From NCBI GenBank assembly GCA_030614505.1, contig JAUWTX010000006.1, positions 1-24,705 on the forward strand: a stretch of DNA of 24,705 nucleotides, written 5' to 3'. Each line of letters begins with the position of its first letter. Positions within the stretch are counted from its first letter, which is position 1. The notes beneath the pieces are model-generated. The model was not told the origin of the DNA, made no database searches, and saw only the letters and a list, made by a program, of their open reading frames with translations. The position numbers were made by a program, and so were the translations under genes. This document shows, in pieces, positions 13,267 through 20,868 of this stretch. Source of the DNA: Desulfuromonadales bacterium. GTDB taxonomy: Bacteria; Desulfobacterota; Desulfuromonadia; Desulfuromonadales; BM103.

Positions 13267-14577
13267 TTATCCGCGTCGGCTCTTGATACTCACGCCCTTC
13301 ATGAAACCTTCGTAGGAACGTGAAATCAAGTGGGCTTCTATTTGAGAGGCTGTATCCAAACCGACTCCGACAACAATCAGAAGCGACGTCCCACCAAAGA
13401 AGAAGGGGACATTGAACTGACCAATCAAGATTGACGGCAGAACGCAGACCAGCGAGATGTAAATTGAACCGTCAAAAGTCAGGCGACCAAGCACGGTATC
13501 AAGATAATCGGAAGTCGCCTTGCCAGGCCTGACACCGGGGACATATCCACCCTGGCGCTTAATATTGTCTGCTACATCAACCGGATTAAAGGTGACAGCC
13601 GTGTAGAAGTAACAGAAGAAGACAATAAAAGCGACATAAACAACGTTATACAGCCAATGAGAAGGAGTCATCATTGAGGCTAAGGTCTGTACCCAGGGCA
13701 CATCGACAAATTGTGCGATTGTACTGGGAAACATGATAATCGAACTAGCGAAAATGGGCGGTATAACACCACTCATATTTATTTTGAGTGGCAAGTGACT
13801 GCTCTGGCCACCCATATTTCGAGCGCCGACCACCCGCTTTGCATAATGAATCGGTACGCGCCTCTGGCCACGCTCCATGAAGACAATGGCCCAGATAACT
13901 CCAACCATCACAGCCAGGATAATCAGCAGGATGGTCATGGTCATAGCACCGGTCTTTAACAATCGGATGCTGTTGACCAGGGCGGAAGGCATCATGGCAA
14001 CGATACCGGCGAAGATAATCAGAGAGATGCCATTACCGATGCCACGTTCGGTGATCTGTTCGCCTAGCCACATGATAAAAGCGGTGCCAGCCGTCAAGGT
14101 AATGACCGTCAAAACAATAAAACCGACACCCTGCATAGCAACAACCGGTTCGCCGGCCGGGCCACGCATGGTCTGCAAGCCAACAGCAATACCGGCGCCC
14201 TGAATGATCGACAGGATAACTGTGCCATAGCGGGTCCACTTGGTAATGGTTTTACGGCCCGCTTCGCCCTCTTTTTTGAGACGCTCAACAGGTTCGAAAA
14301 CAACCGTCAGCAACTGCATGATGATCGAGGCACTGATATAGGGCATGATGCCGAGGGCAAAAACCGTCATGCGCTCCAGAGCACCACCGGTAAACGCACT
14401 GACCAGGCCGAGCAGTGTGCCTTGGGTCCCTTCAAAGAACTGGGCAAGCACAACACGGTCAACACCCGGAAGCGGTACGTGACAACCAATCCGATAAACG
14501 GCAATCATACCGAGAGTAAAGAATATGCGTCGACGCAGTTCAGGAATACTGAAAATATTCTGGATGCTGGCTAACAA
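13267..14577 (-). CDS. secY: Preprotein translocase subunit SecY
   Basis: SecY is the channel of the Sec translocon in the inner membrane, working with SecE, SecG and SecA. The 436-residue protein has the ten hydrophobic segments of the family; the N-terminal IPELRRRIFFTLGMIAVYRIG and plug region, ERGIGNGISLIIFAGI in the middle, and the PGVRPGKATSDYLD cytoplasmic loop are recognisable. The start is TTG at 14577, only two bases behind the rplO TAA, with AGAGGT inside the end of rplO as a likely ribosome binding site. The next in-frame Met would remove the first amphipathic part. Its location after rplO is standard for the spc operon. Confidence 0.98.
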   Translation of the reverse strand: MLASIQNIFSIPELRRRIFFTLGMIAVYRIGCHVPLPGVDRVVLAQFFEGTQGTLLGLVSAFTGGALERMTVFALGIMPYISASIIMQLLTVVFEPVERLKKEGEAGRKTITKWTRYGTVILSIIQGAGIAVGLQTMRGPAGEPVVAMQGVGFIVLTVITLTAGTAFIMWLGEQITERGIGNGISLIIFAGIVAMMPSALVNSIRLLKTGAMTMTILLIILAVMVGVIWAIVFMERGQRRVPIHYAKRVVGARNMGGQSSHLPLKINMSGVIPPIFASSIIMFPSTIAQFVDVPWVQTLASMMTPSHWLYNVVYVAFIVFFCYFYTAVTFNPVDVADNIKRQGGYVPGVRPGKATSDYLDTVLGRLTFDGSIYISLVCVLPSILIGQFNVPFFFGGTSLLIVVGVGLDTASQIEAHLISRSYEGFMKGVSIKSRRG

Positions 14578-14579
14578 CT

Positions 14580-15020
14580 TTAAATGACCTCTACAGTGCC
14601 GCCGGCAGCCTCAATCTTGGCCTGAGCGGATTTACTGAATTTATGTGCCTTAACCGTCAGGGCCTTGGACAATTCACCATCGCCCAGAATCTTGACACCA
14701 TCTTTAAGCTGGCTAATCAGCCCTGCTTTACCGAGCACCTCAAGATCGACCACACTCCCCGTATCAAACAATTCCAGATCACGGAGATTGACAAGTACAT
14801 AGACCGTTCTGCTCAAAGGTGTAAAACCACGCTTGGGGAGACGTCTCTGCAGCGGCATCTGGCCGCCTTCGAAACCAGGCTTGACACCACCACCGGAACG
14901 GGAGTTCTGACCTTTGTGTCCTCTGCCGGCAGTTTTGACATTTCCGGAACCATGACCACGGCCAATGCGCTTTTTACTATGTGTCGAACCGTATGACGGT
15001 CGTAGATTACTTAAATCCAT
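14580..15020 (-). CDS. rplO: 50S ribosomal protein L15
   Basis: L15 is a late-assembling large-subunit protein that penetrates the 23S rRNA core with a long basic extension. The 146-residue protein begins MDLSNLRPSYGSTHSKKRIG and carries the conserved Gly/Arg-rich GRGHGSGNVKTAGRGHKGQ and FEGGQMPLQRRLPKRGF segments, then a compact C-terminal domain. ATG 15020 is preceded by an AAGGA-like site. It follows rpmD by 17 bases, and its last codons contain the ribosome binding site for secY. Confidence 0.98.
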   Translation of the reverse strand: MDLSNLRPSYGSTHSKKRIGRGHGSGNVKTAGRGHKGQNSRSGGGVKPGFEGGQMPLQRRLPKRGFTPLSRTVYVLVNLRDLELFDTGSVVDLEVLGKAGLISQLKDGVKILGDGELSKALTVKAHKFSKSAQAKIEAAGGTVEVI

Positions 15021-15037
15021 GGTTGATATCCTTGCGA

Positions 15038-15214
15038 TTATTCCTCAACAGTGACCATGTGGCTGACCTTGTTGATCATCCCGCGAATTTCAGGTGTATC
15101 CAAACGCACGACCGTCTGATGAAGACGACGCAGGCCGAGCCCATGAAGCACCTTGGTAAAATATTTGTCGCGGCCAATGCCGCTACGCTTGAGAGTTATT
15201 TTGATTTCAGCCAT
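15038..15214 (-). CDS. rpmD: 50S ribosomal protein L30
   Basis: L30 is a small protein of the large subunit that binds 23S rRNA near L15. The 58-residue ORF starts MAEIKITLKRSGIGRDKY and ends SHMVTVEE, the normal size and fold pattern of bacterial L30 (beta-alpha-beta-alpha-beta), with LHGLGLRRLHQTVVRLDTP as the family core. The frame is open further upstream to 15358 but the part before ATG 15214 overlaps rpsE and has no L30 homology; GGGAGCG stands just before this ATG. It lies between rpsE and rplO as in the spc operon. Confidence 0.97.
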   Translation of the reverse strand: MAEIKITLKRSGIGRDKYFTKVLHGLGLRRLHQTVVRLDTPEIRGMINKVSHMVTVEE

Positions 15215-15228
15215 TATTCGCTCCCGTC

Positions 15229-15735
15229 TCAGGATTTCACTTCCGAGCTGTTTGTCCCAAGACCACGTCTGGCAAGGATCTCTTCCGGGCTTCGCAGTTG
15301 CTGCAAAGCACGAATAGTCGCCTTGACGACATTGTGCGGGTTGTTTGAACCGAGGCACTTGGAAAGAATGTCACTGACGCCGGCAACCTCCAGGATTGCA
15401 CGCACCGCGCCACCAGCAATAACACCCGTACCTTCAGAAGCCGGCAACAGCAGCACTTTACCAGCGCCATACTTGCCAACCACATCGTAAGGGATAGTTG
15501 TCCCTTGGAGAGGCACAGAAATCATATTCTTTTTGGCCTTCTCGACACCCTTGCGAATCGCCTCGGGCACCTCTTTGGCCTTGCCAAGACCGTATCCAAC
15601 ATTGCCACTGCCGTCACCAACTACAACCAGGGCAGAGAAGCTGAATCGACGACCACCTTTGACAACCTTGGAGGTACGATTGATATGGATAATGCGATCG
15701 GTTAAATCCGTTTCGTTCTTATCAACGCGTTGCAA
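15229..15735 (-). CDS. rpsE: 30S ribosomal protein S5
   Basis: S5 lies at the mRNA entry side of the 30S subunit and affects decoding accuracy and helicase activity. The 168-residue protein has the double-stranded-RNA-like N-terminal domain (IHINRTSKVVKGGRRFSFSA near 17-36, VVGDGSGNVGYGLGKAKEVP near 38-57) and the C-terminal fold with GVIAGGAVRAILEVAG and SNNPHNVVKAT. The start is TTG at 15735: an in-frame TGA lies two codons upstream, and AAAGGAGA sits at suitable spacing. The ATG nearer the ribosome binding site is out of frame and ends after six codons. Confidence 0.97.
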   Translation of the reverse strand: MQRVDKNETDLTDRIIHINRTSKVVKGGRRFSFSALVVVGDGSGNVGYGLGKAKEVPEAIRKGVEKAKKNMISVPLQGTTIPYDVVGKYGAGKVLLLPASEGTGVIAGGAVRAILEVAGVSDILSKCLGSNNPHNVVKATIRALQQLRSPEEILARRGLGTNSSEVKS

Positions 15736-15754
15736 CGCTCATCTCCTTTACTGC

Positions 15755-16123
15755 TCAGAAAGTCAACCCGGCTTCGCGAGCCGCATCGGCAAGAGCCTTG
15801 ACACGGCCGTGATACAAGAAACCGTTACGGTCGAAAACCACCTGTTTAATATCTTTTGCCAGAGCCTTTTCGGCAATCTGCTTACCGACCACCTTAGCCG
15901 CTTCAACATTGCCAGTGTACTTAACGGTGTCATCCACCCCCTTGGCAACAGTTGAAGCCGCGACCAAAGTCTTGCCGGTAACATCTTCGACAATCTGGAC
16001 ATAAATGTGTTTGGAACTACGGAATACACACAAGCGCGGACACTCTACACTCCCGGTGACCTTTTTGCGTACTCTCGCTTGACGCTTACTGCGGGCAACC
16101 CGCCGCTTTTTTGAAACATTCAC
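15755..16123 (-). CDS. rplR: 50S ribosomal protein L18
   Basis: L18 binds 5S rRNA with L5 and helps join it to the large subunit. The protein has a basic N-terminal tail (KKRRVARSKRQARVRKK) and the conserved fold PRLCVFRSSKHIYVQIVED and FDRNGFLYHGRVKALADAARE with AGLTF at the end. I chose GTG 16123 because GAGGTGA stands five bases before it and the resulting 122 residues fit the family; a GTG at 16132 in the same frame would add three residues (total 125) and cannot be excluded. No in-frame ATG is available near the start. Confidence 0.95.
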   Translation of the reverse strand: MNVSKKRRVARSKRQARVRKKVTGSVECPRLCVFRSSKHIYVQIVEDVTGKTLVAASTVAKGVDDTVKYTGNVEAAKVVGKQIAEKALAKDIKQVVFDRNGFLYHGRVKALADAAREAGLTF

Positions 16124-16147
16124 GGTTCTCACCTCATCCTGTTCAGC

Positions 16148-16687
16148 TTACTTTGCTCCGGTCTTACCGGCTTTGCGCATAATCCGCTCATCTGCGTACT
16201 TGATCCCTTTGCCTTTGTAAGGCTCAGGCTTGCGAAACGCACGAATCTCGGCCGCCGCTATCCCTACCAGTTCCTTATCGATGCCAGAGACGGTAATACG
16301 ATTCGCCTTGGTGTCAACTTCGGCAGAGATCCCTTGAGGCAACGGATATTCTATCGGGTGTGAGTAGCCAAGAGAAAGGTTCAAGGTTGAGCCTTTCAGT
16401 TCAGCACGGTAACCAACACCATTGATCACCAGGACCTTGGAGAAACCCTTGGTAACACCATCCACCATATTTGCAATCAGGGCTCGTGTGAGGCCTTGAA
16501 AAGCTGTATCAAATTTCTCCGAACGGAGAGAAACCAGCAACTGATCAGCTTCCATTTTAACCTCGACCTGGTCATGAATGGTCCGCTCGAGACGACCTTT
16601 CGGCCCCTCAACTGTAATGTTCTGACCCTTCAGAGTGACTTTGACACCCGAGGTGATACTTATAGGTTTCTTGCCGATGCGCGACAT
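16148..16687 (-). CDS. rplF: 50S ribosomal protein L6
   Basis: L6 binds near the sarcin-ricin loop and the GTPase centre of the large subunit. The 179-residue protein consists of two similar alpha-beta domains; MSRIGKKPI at the start, TVEGPKGRLER, the GVGYRAELKGSTLNLSLGYSHP segment in the middle, and the hallmark PEPYKGKGIKYADERIMRKAGKTGAK end are all visible. ATG 16687 is preceded by AAGGAGTCG. It follows rpsH by 39 bases and keeps normal spc order. Confidence 0.98.
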   Translation of the reverse strand: MSRIGKKPISITSGVKVTLKGQNITVEGPKGRLERTIHDQVEVKMEADQLLVSLRSEKFDTAFQGLTRALIANMVDGVTKGFSKVLVINGVGYRAELKGSTLNLSLGYSHPIEYPLPQGISAEVDTKANRITVSGIDKELVGIAAAEIRAFRKPEPYKGKGIKYADERIMRKAGKTGAK

Positions 16688-16726
16688 CTTTATCGACTCC
16701 TTAAAATCAGCAGTTTTCTTAATTAA

Positions 16727-17125
16727 TTACCAGACAGTACAGAGGACTTCGCCACCGACATTAGCTTCACGTGCAGCAACATCATCCATAACACCCTTAG
16801 AGGTCGACAGAATCGCTGCGCCCAAACCATTCTTGACGCGAGGGATGTCATCCTGGCCTACGTAGACTCTACGACCAGGTTTCGACACACGGGTAATTTC
16901 GTGTATTACGTCAGTGTTCTGCCCGTCATATTTCAGGTAAAGTCGCAAGACCCCTTGCAGATCATCATTAATTACCTTGAAATTCTTGATGTAGCCAAGA
17001 TCTTTCAAAACCTCGGCAATGGCAACCTTCACATTGGACGAGGGGATGTCCAATTGAGGATGCTGCGCCATACCTGCATTGCGGATGCGGGTCAGTAAAT
17101 CCGCGATCGGATCCGTCATAGCCAT
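16727..17125 (-). CDS. rpsH: 30S ribosomal protein S8
   Basis: S8 is a primary 16S rRNA-binding protein of the central domain and the known translational repressor of the spc operon in E. coli. The 132-residue protein begins MAMTDPIADLLTRIRNA and ends with the conserved STSKGVMDDVAAREANVGGEVLCTVW pattern (Ser-Thr-Ser-Lys-Gly loop for RNA contact). TTAGGAGCAG stands ahead of ATG 17125. In E. coli S8 binds at the rplE start; I did not find an obvious copy of that helix here, so regulation is open. Confidence 0.98.
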   Translation of the reverse strand: MAMTDPIADLLTRIRNAGMAQHPQLDIPSSNVKVAIAEVLKDLGYIKNFKVINDDLQGVLRLYLKYDGQNTDVIHEITRVSKPGRRVYVGQDDIPRVKNGLGAAILSTSKGVMDDVAAREANVGGEVLCTVW

Positions 17126-17141
17126 GAATACTGCTCCTAAA

Positions 17142-17327
17142 TCACCAGCTGGACTTGGTTACGCCCGGAAGCTTGCCTTCAGACGCCAGCTTGCGCAGAC
17201 AGATTCTGCACATATCAAATTTACGATAGTACGCACGAGGCCGACCACAGATCGGGCAGCGGTTATACTCTCTCACATTAAACTTCTTAGGCCTTGCAGC
17301 CTTAATACGCATTGATTTCTTTGCCAC
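17142..17327 (-). CDS. rpsN: 30S ribosomal protein S14, short zinc-binding form
   Basis: S14 is a late-binding protein in the head of the small subunit. At 61 residues this is the short form with a zinc site, C24-X2-C27-X12-C40-X2-C43 in RCPICGRPRAYYRKFDMCRIC, not the roughly 100-residue zinc-free form of enterobacteria. The C-terminal LPGVTKSSW is diagnostic. The start is GTG at 17327 with GGAGGAAG upstream; the next in-frame ATG is at codon 6 and would lose the conserved MAKKS start. It lies between rplE and rpsH. Confidence 0.98.
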   Translation of the reverse strand: MAKKSMRIKAARPKKFNVREYNRCPICGRPRAYYRKFDMCRICLRKLASEGKLPGVTKSSW

Positions 17328-17339
17328 GATCTTCCTCCG

Positions 17340-17894
17340 CTAAACTGCTACAGTCCGTTTCCGGAAGGGCATTCCCATCCCGGAAAGCAGGGCACGGCCT
17401 TCTTCATCAGTTCGTGCCGAAGTGACAATCGTCACGTTCATACCCTTGATCTTGTCGATTTCTTCGATATCAATCTCAGGGAAGATCAACTGCTCACGAA
17501 TACCCATAGTGTAATTACCACGACCATCAAAAGCCTTGGCCGAGAGGCCTTTGAAGTCTCTGACACGCGGCAGGGCAACGTTAATCAGTCGATCAAGAAA
17601 TTCATAAGCCCGGTCGCGGCGTAGCGTCACCATGACTCCGATCGGCATTTCTTCACGAAGCTTGAATTGAGCGATTGATTTCTTGGCGCGTGTGATAACA
17701 GCCTTCTGACCGGTAATACGGGCCATTTCATCGGTAGCCGACTCCAGAATCTTGACATTCTGAATAGCTTCACCAAGGCCCATATTGACAACGACTTTCT
17801 CAACGCGCGGGACTTCCATCACGTTCCTAAGCTGCAGTTCCTTGAGCAAATTAGGAACTAGCTCTTTTTGATATATTTCTTTGAGCCTTGTCAT
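17340..17894 (-). CDS. rplE: 50S ribosomal protein L5
   Basis: L5 binds 5S rRNA and forms a bridge to S13 in the small subunit head. The 184-residue protein is near the usual 179 and shows EKVVVNMGLGEA (33-44), TGQKAVITRAKKSIAQFKLR (61-80), MWEFLDRL-like RAYEFLDRLINVALPRVRDF, and the end MPFRKRTVAV. ATG 17894 follows rplX by 11 bases, with GGAGTTTTTC as a modest ribosome binding site. Gene order rplX-rplE-rpsN is standard for the spc operon. Confidence 0.98.
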   Translation of the reverse strand: MTRLKEIYQKELVPNLLKELQLRNVMEVPRVEKVVVNMGLGEAIQNVKILESATDEMARITGQKAVITRAKKSIAQFKLREEMPIGVMVTLRRDRAYEFLDRLINVALPRVRDFKGLSAKAFDGRGNYTMGIREQLIFPEIDIEEIDKIKGMNVTIVTSARTDEEGRALLSGMGMPFRKRTVAV

Positions 17895-17905
17895 GAAAAA
17901 CTCCG

Positions 17906-18235
17906 TTAATTATTCACGATCTCGTTACATTTCTTGCAGAATCGGACCTTACTGCCATCTTCAAGAACCCGGATGCCGGTGCGTGCAGGTGTATTGCAGG
18001 ACTGGCACAGAAACTGGACATTGGAGATAGCAATCGGTGCTTCCTTTTCGATAATCCCACCCTCGTTGTTAGAACGAGAAGGGCGTGTATGACGCTTGAT
18101 CAGGTTGAGGTTCTCAACCAGAACCCGGCCTTTATCAGGCAAAACGCGCAAAACTTTGCCGCTTTTTCCCTTGTCTTTACCGGCAATGACCATCACCTGG
18201 TCATCTTTTTTTACATGGAGTTTTATGACTGCCAT
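17906..18235 (-). CDS. rplX: 50S ribosomal protein L24 with C-terminal Cys pairs
   Basis: L24 is one of the two assembly-initiating proteins of the large subunit and lies near the tunnel exit. The 109-residue protein has an N-terminal KOW domain (DDQVMVIAGKDKGKSGKVLR at 11-30) and the family segment NLIKRHTRPS. The C-terminal part holds C77-X2-C80-X19-C100-X2-C103, spaced as a zinc ribbon; many bacterial L24 proteins carry this, while the E. coli protein does not. ATG 18235 follows rplN by 20 bases. Metal binding is an inference from the cysteines. Confidence 0.98.
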   Translation of the reverse strand: MAVIKLHVKKDDQVMVIAGKDKGKSGKVLRVLPDKGRVLVENLNLIKRHTRPSRSNNEGGIIEKEAPIAISNVQFLCQSCNTPARTGIRVLEDGSKVRFCKKCNEIVNN

Positions 18236-18255
18236 GGCTTCTTTACTCCCAGCTA

Positions 18256-18624
18256 TTAAAGGACCTCAGGGGCCAATGAAACGATTTTCATGAATTTTTT
18301 GGCACGTAACTCACGAGCGACAGGCCCGAATATACGAGTTCCGACTGGCTCTCCGGCAGCTGAAACAACTACTGCAGAATTACCATCAAAACGAATGTAC
18401 GAACCATCAGGGCGATTCACCTCTTTTGCTGTGCGAACAATTACAGCACGGACCACTTCGCCCTTCTTTACTTTCGAATTGGGCATCGCCTCTCTAACAG
18501 AACAGACGACAATGTCACCGATACCCGCATACTTGCGCTTAGACCCACCAAGAACCTTGATGCAGCGGAGCTTCTTGGCACCGGAGTTGTCTGCAACAGT
18601 AAGCATTGATTGCATCTGAATCAT
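18256..18624 (-). CDS. rplN: 50S ribosomal protein L14
   Basis: L14 lies at the subunit interface and forms bridges with 16S rRNA; it is also the docking site of the silencing factor RsfS. The 122-residue protein begins MIQMQSMLTVADNSGAKKL and contains the conserved GSKRKYAGIGDIV, YIRFDGNSAVVV and RIFGPVARELR segments. ATG 18624 has AGGAGG in good position. It follows rpsQ by 12 bases, the first gene of the classical spc set, here without a visible promoter before it. Confidence 0.98.
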   Translation of the reverse strand: MIQMQSMLTVADNSGAKKLRCIKVLGGSKRKYAGIGDIVVCSVREAMPNSKVKKGEVVRAVIVRTAKEVNRPDGSYIRFDGNSAVVVSAAGEPVGTRIFGPVARELRAKKFMKIVSLAPEVL

Positions 18625-18636
18625 GACCAGTACCTC

Positions 18637-18903
18637 CTAAATGCCGACATGTTTGTCGAGAATTTCACGAACCCGCCACCGCTTGTCTTTCGACATGGGA
18701 CGCGTTTCAACAATCAACACCTTATCGCCAGCAGCACAAGCATTCTCTTCATCATGTGCCTTATAGGTAACGTGACGCTTGATGTATTTCTTGTATGTCC
18801 TGTGTTTGACGATGCTATCGACCTTGACAACCACGGTCTTGTCCATCTTGTCACTCACTACGACCCCGACCCGTACTTTTTTCTTACCACGCTCTTTTAT
18901 CAT
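18637..18903 (-). CDS. rpsQ: 30S ribosomal protein S17
   Basis: S17 is a primary 16S rRNA-binding protein of the 5' domain with an OB fold. The 88-residue protein has the hallmark VVSDKMDKTVVVKVDSIVKH (15-34) and YKKYIKRHVTYKAHDE segments, followed by DKVLIVETRPMSKDKRW. ATG 18903 has an AGGACGG ribosome binding site. It is the last gene of the classical S10 group, 21 bases behind rpmC and 12 ahead of rplN. Confidence 0.98.
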   Translation of the reverse strand: MIKERGKKKVRVGVVVSDKMDKTVVVKVDSIVKHRTYKKYIKRHVTYKAHDEENACAAGDKVLIVETRPMSKDKRWRVREILDKHVGI

Positions 18904-18924
18904 TGCCGTCCTCGTTCGATCGGA

Positions 18925-19113
18925 TTAGCTGCGCTTTTCTTCAAGCACCGTTTTGATCCTGGCAATTTCCTTACGCACCAGAGGGATACGTGAGGTGTTT
19001 TCCAGATGTCCAGTATGCAGTTGAAACTTGAGATTGAACATCTCCTGGTTCAGGTCTGCAACCGCTGCATTAAGTTCTTCGACTGTCTTGTCGCGTAGTT
19101 CCTCAGGCTTCAT
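18925..19113 (-). CDS. rpmC: 50S ribosomal protein L29
   Basis: L29 is a small helical-hairpin protein next to the tunnel exit that takes part in binding trigger factor and SRP. I chose ATG 19113, giving 62 residues starting MKPEELRDKTVEEL, because GAGGAGG stands seven bases before it and this is the family N-terminus. A GTG at 19128 would add five residues lacking homology. The start overlaps the last 11 bases of rplP, so the two are probably coupled. LRKEIARIKTVLEE-type ending (LVRKEIARIKTVLEEKRS) is normal. Confidence 0.96.
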   Translation of the reverse strand: MKPEELRDKTVEELNAAVADLNQEMFNLKFQLHTGHLENTSRIPLVRKEIARIKTVLEEKRS

Positions 19114-19528
19114 GACCGGCCTCCTCACGAACCACGATATTGGTTTTCATTGGCAGTTTGTGCGCTGCTAGACGAAACGCTTCACGCGCTGTATCCTCTG
19201 GGACACCCTGCATTTCGTAAAGCATCATTCCCGGACGAACGACACAGACCCAACTATCCGGAGAACCCTTACCTTTACCCATACGGGTCTCGGCAGCCTT
19301 GCGAGTCAAAGATTTATCAGGAAACGCACGAATCCAAATCTGCCCGCCACGCTTGACATAACGAGTCATTGCACGACGTGCAGCTTCAATCTGCCGGGCG
19401 GAGAGCCAGCCGCATTCAACTGCTTGCAGACCATAATCTCCGAAGTTCAGGTTCGTGCCACCACGAGCGGCACCCTTCATACGACCCTTGAACTGCTTTC
19501 TATGTTTAACCTTTTTAGGCATCAACAT
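19103..19528 (-). CDS. rplP: 50S ribosomal protein L16
   Basis: L16 lies near the A site and is needed for correct shaping of the peptidyl transferase centre. The 141-residue protein begins MLMPKKVKHRKQFKGRMKG and shows the conserved GLQAVECGWLSARQIEAARR, GQIWIRAFPDKSLTRK and ETRMGKGKGSPDSWVCVV segments. The Arg of the GKGKG region, hydroxylated in some bacteria, is in a matching context. ATG 19528 follows rpsC by 21 bases; the stop lies inside rpmC. Confidence 0.98.
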   Translation of the reverse strand: MLMPKKVKHRKQFKGRMKGAARGGTNLNFGDYGLQAVECGWLSARQIEAARRAMTRYVKRGGQIWIRAFPDKSLTRKAAETRMGKGKGSPDSWVCVVRPGMMLYEMQGVPEDTAREAFRLAAHKLPMKTNIVVREEAGHEA

Positions 19529-19549
19529 GACAAATAAACTCCTGATCTG

Positions 19550-20197
19550 CTACTTATGCTGCTGATCCTTATTACCCAGGATCTCGCCTTTGAAAATAAG
19601 AACCTTTACGCCGATGATACCGTAAGTTGTTTTAGCTTCGGCGAACCCGTAATCAATATCGGCACGCAGAGTGTGCAGGGGCACGCGACCCTCACGATAC
19701 CATTCACGACGGCTCATCTCGGCACCACCAAGACGACCGGAACATTCTATCTTGATTCCTTGCGCACCAAACTTCATCGACTGGTTGACTGCCTTTTTCA
19801 TTGCACGGCGGAAAGCGACACGGCGCACCAACTGCAGAGCGACGTTCTCAGCTACCAGCTGTGCATCAATCTCAGGCTTGCGAACCTCCTGGATATTGAT
19901 GAAGATCTCTTTGTCAGTCAGCTTGGCCAGTTCCTTTTTAAGTGATTCAACTTCGGAACCTTTTTTACCAATGATGATGCCTGGGCGAGCTGCAAAGATA
20001 TTGACCTTGGCCTTGCCGGCGGCACGCTCTATCTCGATTTTGGAAATACCTGCATGGTGCAGACGTTTCTTCAAGTAATTGCGCAGTTTGAGATCCTCAT
20101 GCAGTAGCTGAGCATAATCCTTCTCAGCGAACCAGTTGGATTCCCAAGTGCGAATCACGCCTAAGCGAAATCCTATTGGATGAACTTTCTGACCCAA
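19550..20197 (-). CDS. rpsC: 30S ribosomal protein S3
   Basis: S3 forms the mRNA entry channel with S4 and S5. The 215-residue protein has the conserved MGQKVHPIGFRLG start, a KH domain with GIIIGKKGSEVE (the GxxG loop near 74-85), and the C-terminal domain with GRLGGAEMSRREWYREGRVPLHTLRADIDYG elements. The start is TTG at 20197, with AGGAGG eight to nine bases upstream; no ATG can replace it without losing the family N-terminus. It lies between rplV and rplP in standard S10 order. Confidence 0.98.
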   Translation of the reverse strand: MGQKVHPIGFRLGVIRTWESNWFAEKDYAQLLHEDLKLRNYLKKRLHHAGISKIEIERAAGKAKVNIFAARPGIIIGKKGSEVESLKKELAKLTDKEIFINIQEVRKPEIDAQLVAENVALQLVRRVAFRRAMKKAVNQSMKFGAQGIKIECSGRLGGAEMSRREWYREGRVPLHTLRADIDYGFAEAKTTYGIIGVKVLIFKGEILGNKDQQHK

Positions 20198-20217
20198 AAC
20201 TAAACCTCCTCAGGTGG

Positions 20218-20550
20218 TTACTTCTCGTCCAGAACCACTGTAATGTGGCTGGTTGGTTTACGAATTTGTGTCGCCCGGCCTTGAGCGCGTGGCATAAAGC
20301 GCTTGAGGACGGGGCCCTGATCAACAAGCAGCGACTTGACAAACAGCCTGTCAACATCCGAAACACCCTTCTGCTCGGCGTTGGCAATTGCCGAACGCAC
20401 CACCTTGGCAAGTACATCAGCCGGGCGCTGAGGTGAAAACTTCAAGATATTAAGGGCTTCCTGTACAGCCTTGCCTCGAACCATATCCGCGATCAAGCGG
20501 GTTTTCTGTGGCGAAAGACGAACAAATTTAAGTTTCGCACTTGCTTCCAT
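20218..20550 (-). CDS. rplV: 50S ribosomal protein L22
   Basis: L22 lines the narrow part of the peptide exit tunnel with a long beta hairpin; changes in that hairpin give macrolide resistance in other bacteria. The 110-residue protein is of usual length, with VRLSPQKTRLIADMVRGKAV (10-29) and the hairpin PVLKRFMPRAQGRATQIRKPTSHI. The hairpin shows no insertion or deletion relative to the family. ATG 20550 follows rpsS by 24 bases with GAGGGAG upstream. Confidence 0.98.
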   Translation of the reverse strand: MEASAKLKFVRLSPQKTRLIADMVRGKAVQEALNILKFSPQRPADVLAKVVRSAIANAEQKGVSDVDRLFVKSLLVDQGPVLKRFMPRAQGRATQIRKPTSHITVVLDEK

Positions 20551-20574
20551 GTGCCGGTACTCCCTCGATAATAA

Positions 20575-20850
20575 TTACTTCTTCTTCGTGCGGTTCGAAC
20601 CATGACCGTAATAAGTCCGGGTCGGAGAAAACTCACCAAACTTGTGGCCGACCATATTCTCGGACACGAAGACCGGAATGAACTTTCTGCCATTGTGCAC
20701 GGCAAACGTCATGCCGACAAAATCAGGCAGAATCGTGGAGCGCCTAGACCAGGTCTTGATCACTTTATGGGCACCACTATCACCGATATTTTCGATTTTT
20801 CGCATCAGGCTCTCTTCAATATAAGGGCCCTTTTTAATCGATCTCGCCAC
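20575..20850 (-). CDS. rpsS: 30S ribosomal protein S19
   Basis: S19 lies in the head of the small subunit with S13 and approaches the A site. The 91-residue protein begins MARSIKKGPYIEESLMRKI and contains the conserved RRSTILPDFVGMTFAVHNGR and FVSENMVGHKFGEFSPTR segments with a basic end. The start codon is GTG at 20850, behind GGAGACAG; the next ATG is at codon 16 and would remove the conserved start. It lies between rplB and rplV. Confidence 0.98.
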   Translation of the reverse strand: MARSIKKGPYIEESLMRKIENIGDSGAHKVIKTWSRRSTILPDFVGMTFAVHNGRKFIPVFVSENMVGHKFGEFSPTRTYYGHGSNRTKKK

Positions 20851-20868
20851 GGCTGTCTCCTATTCTCG

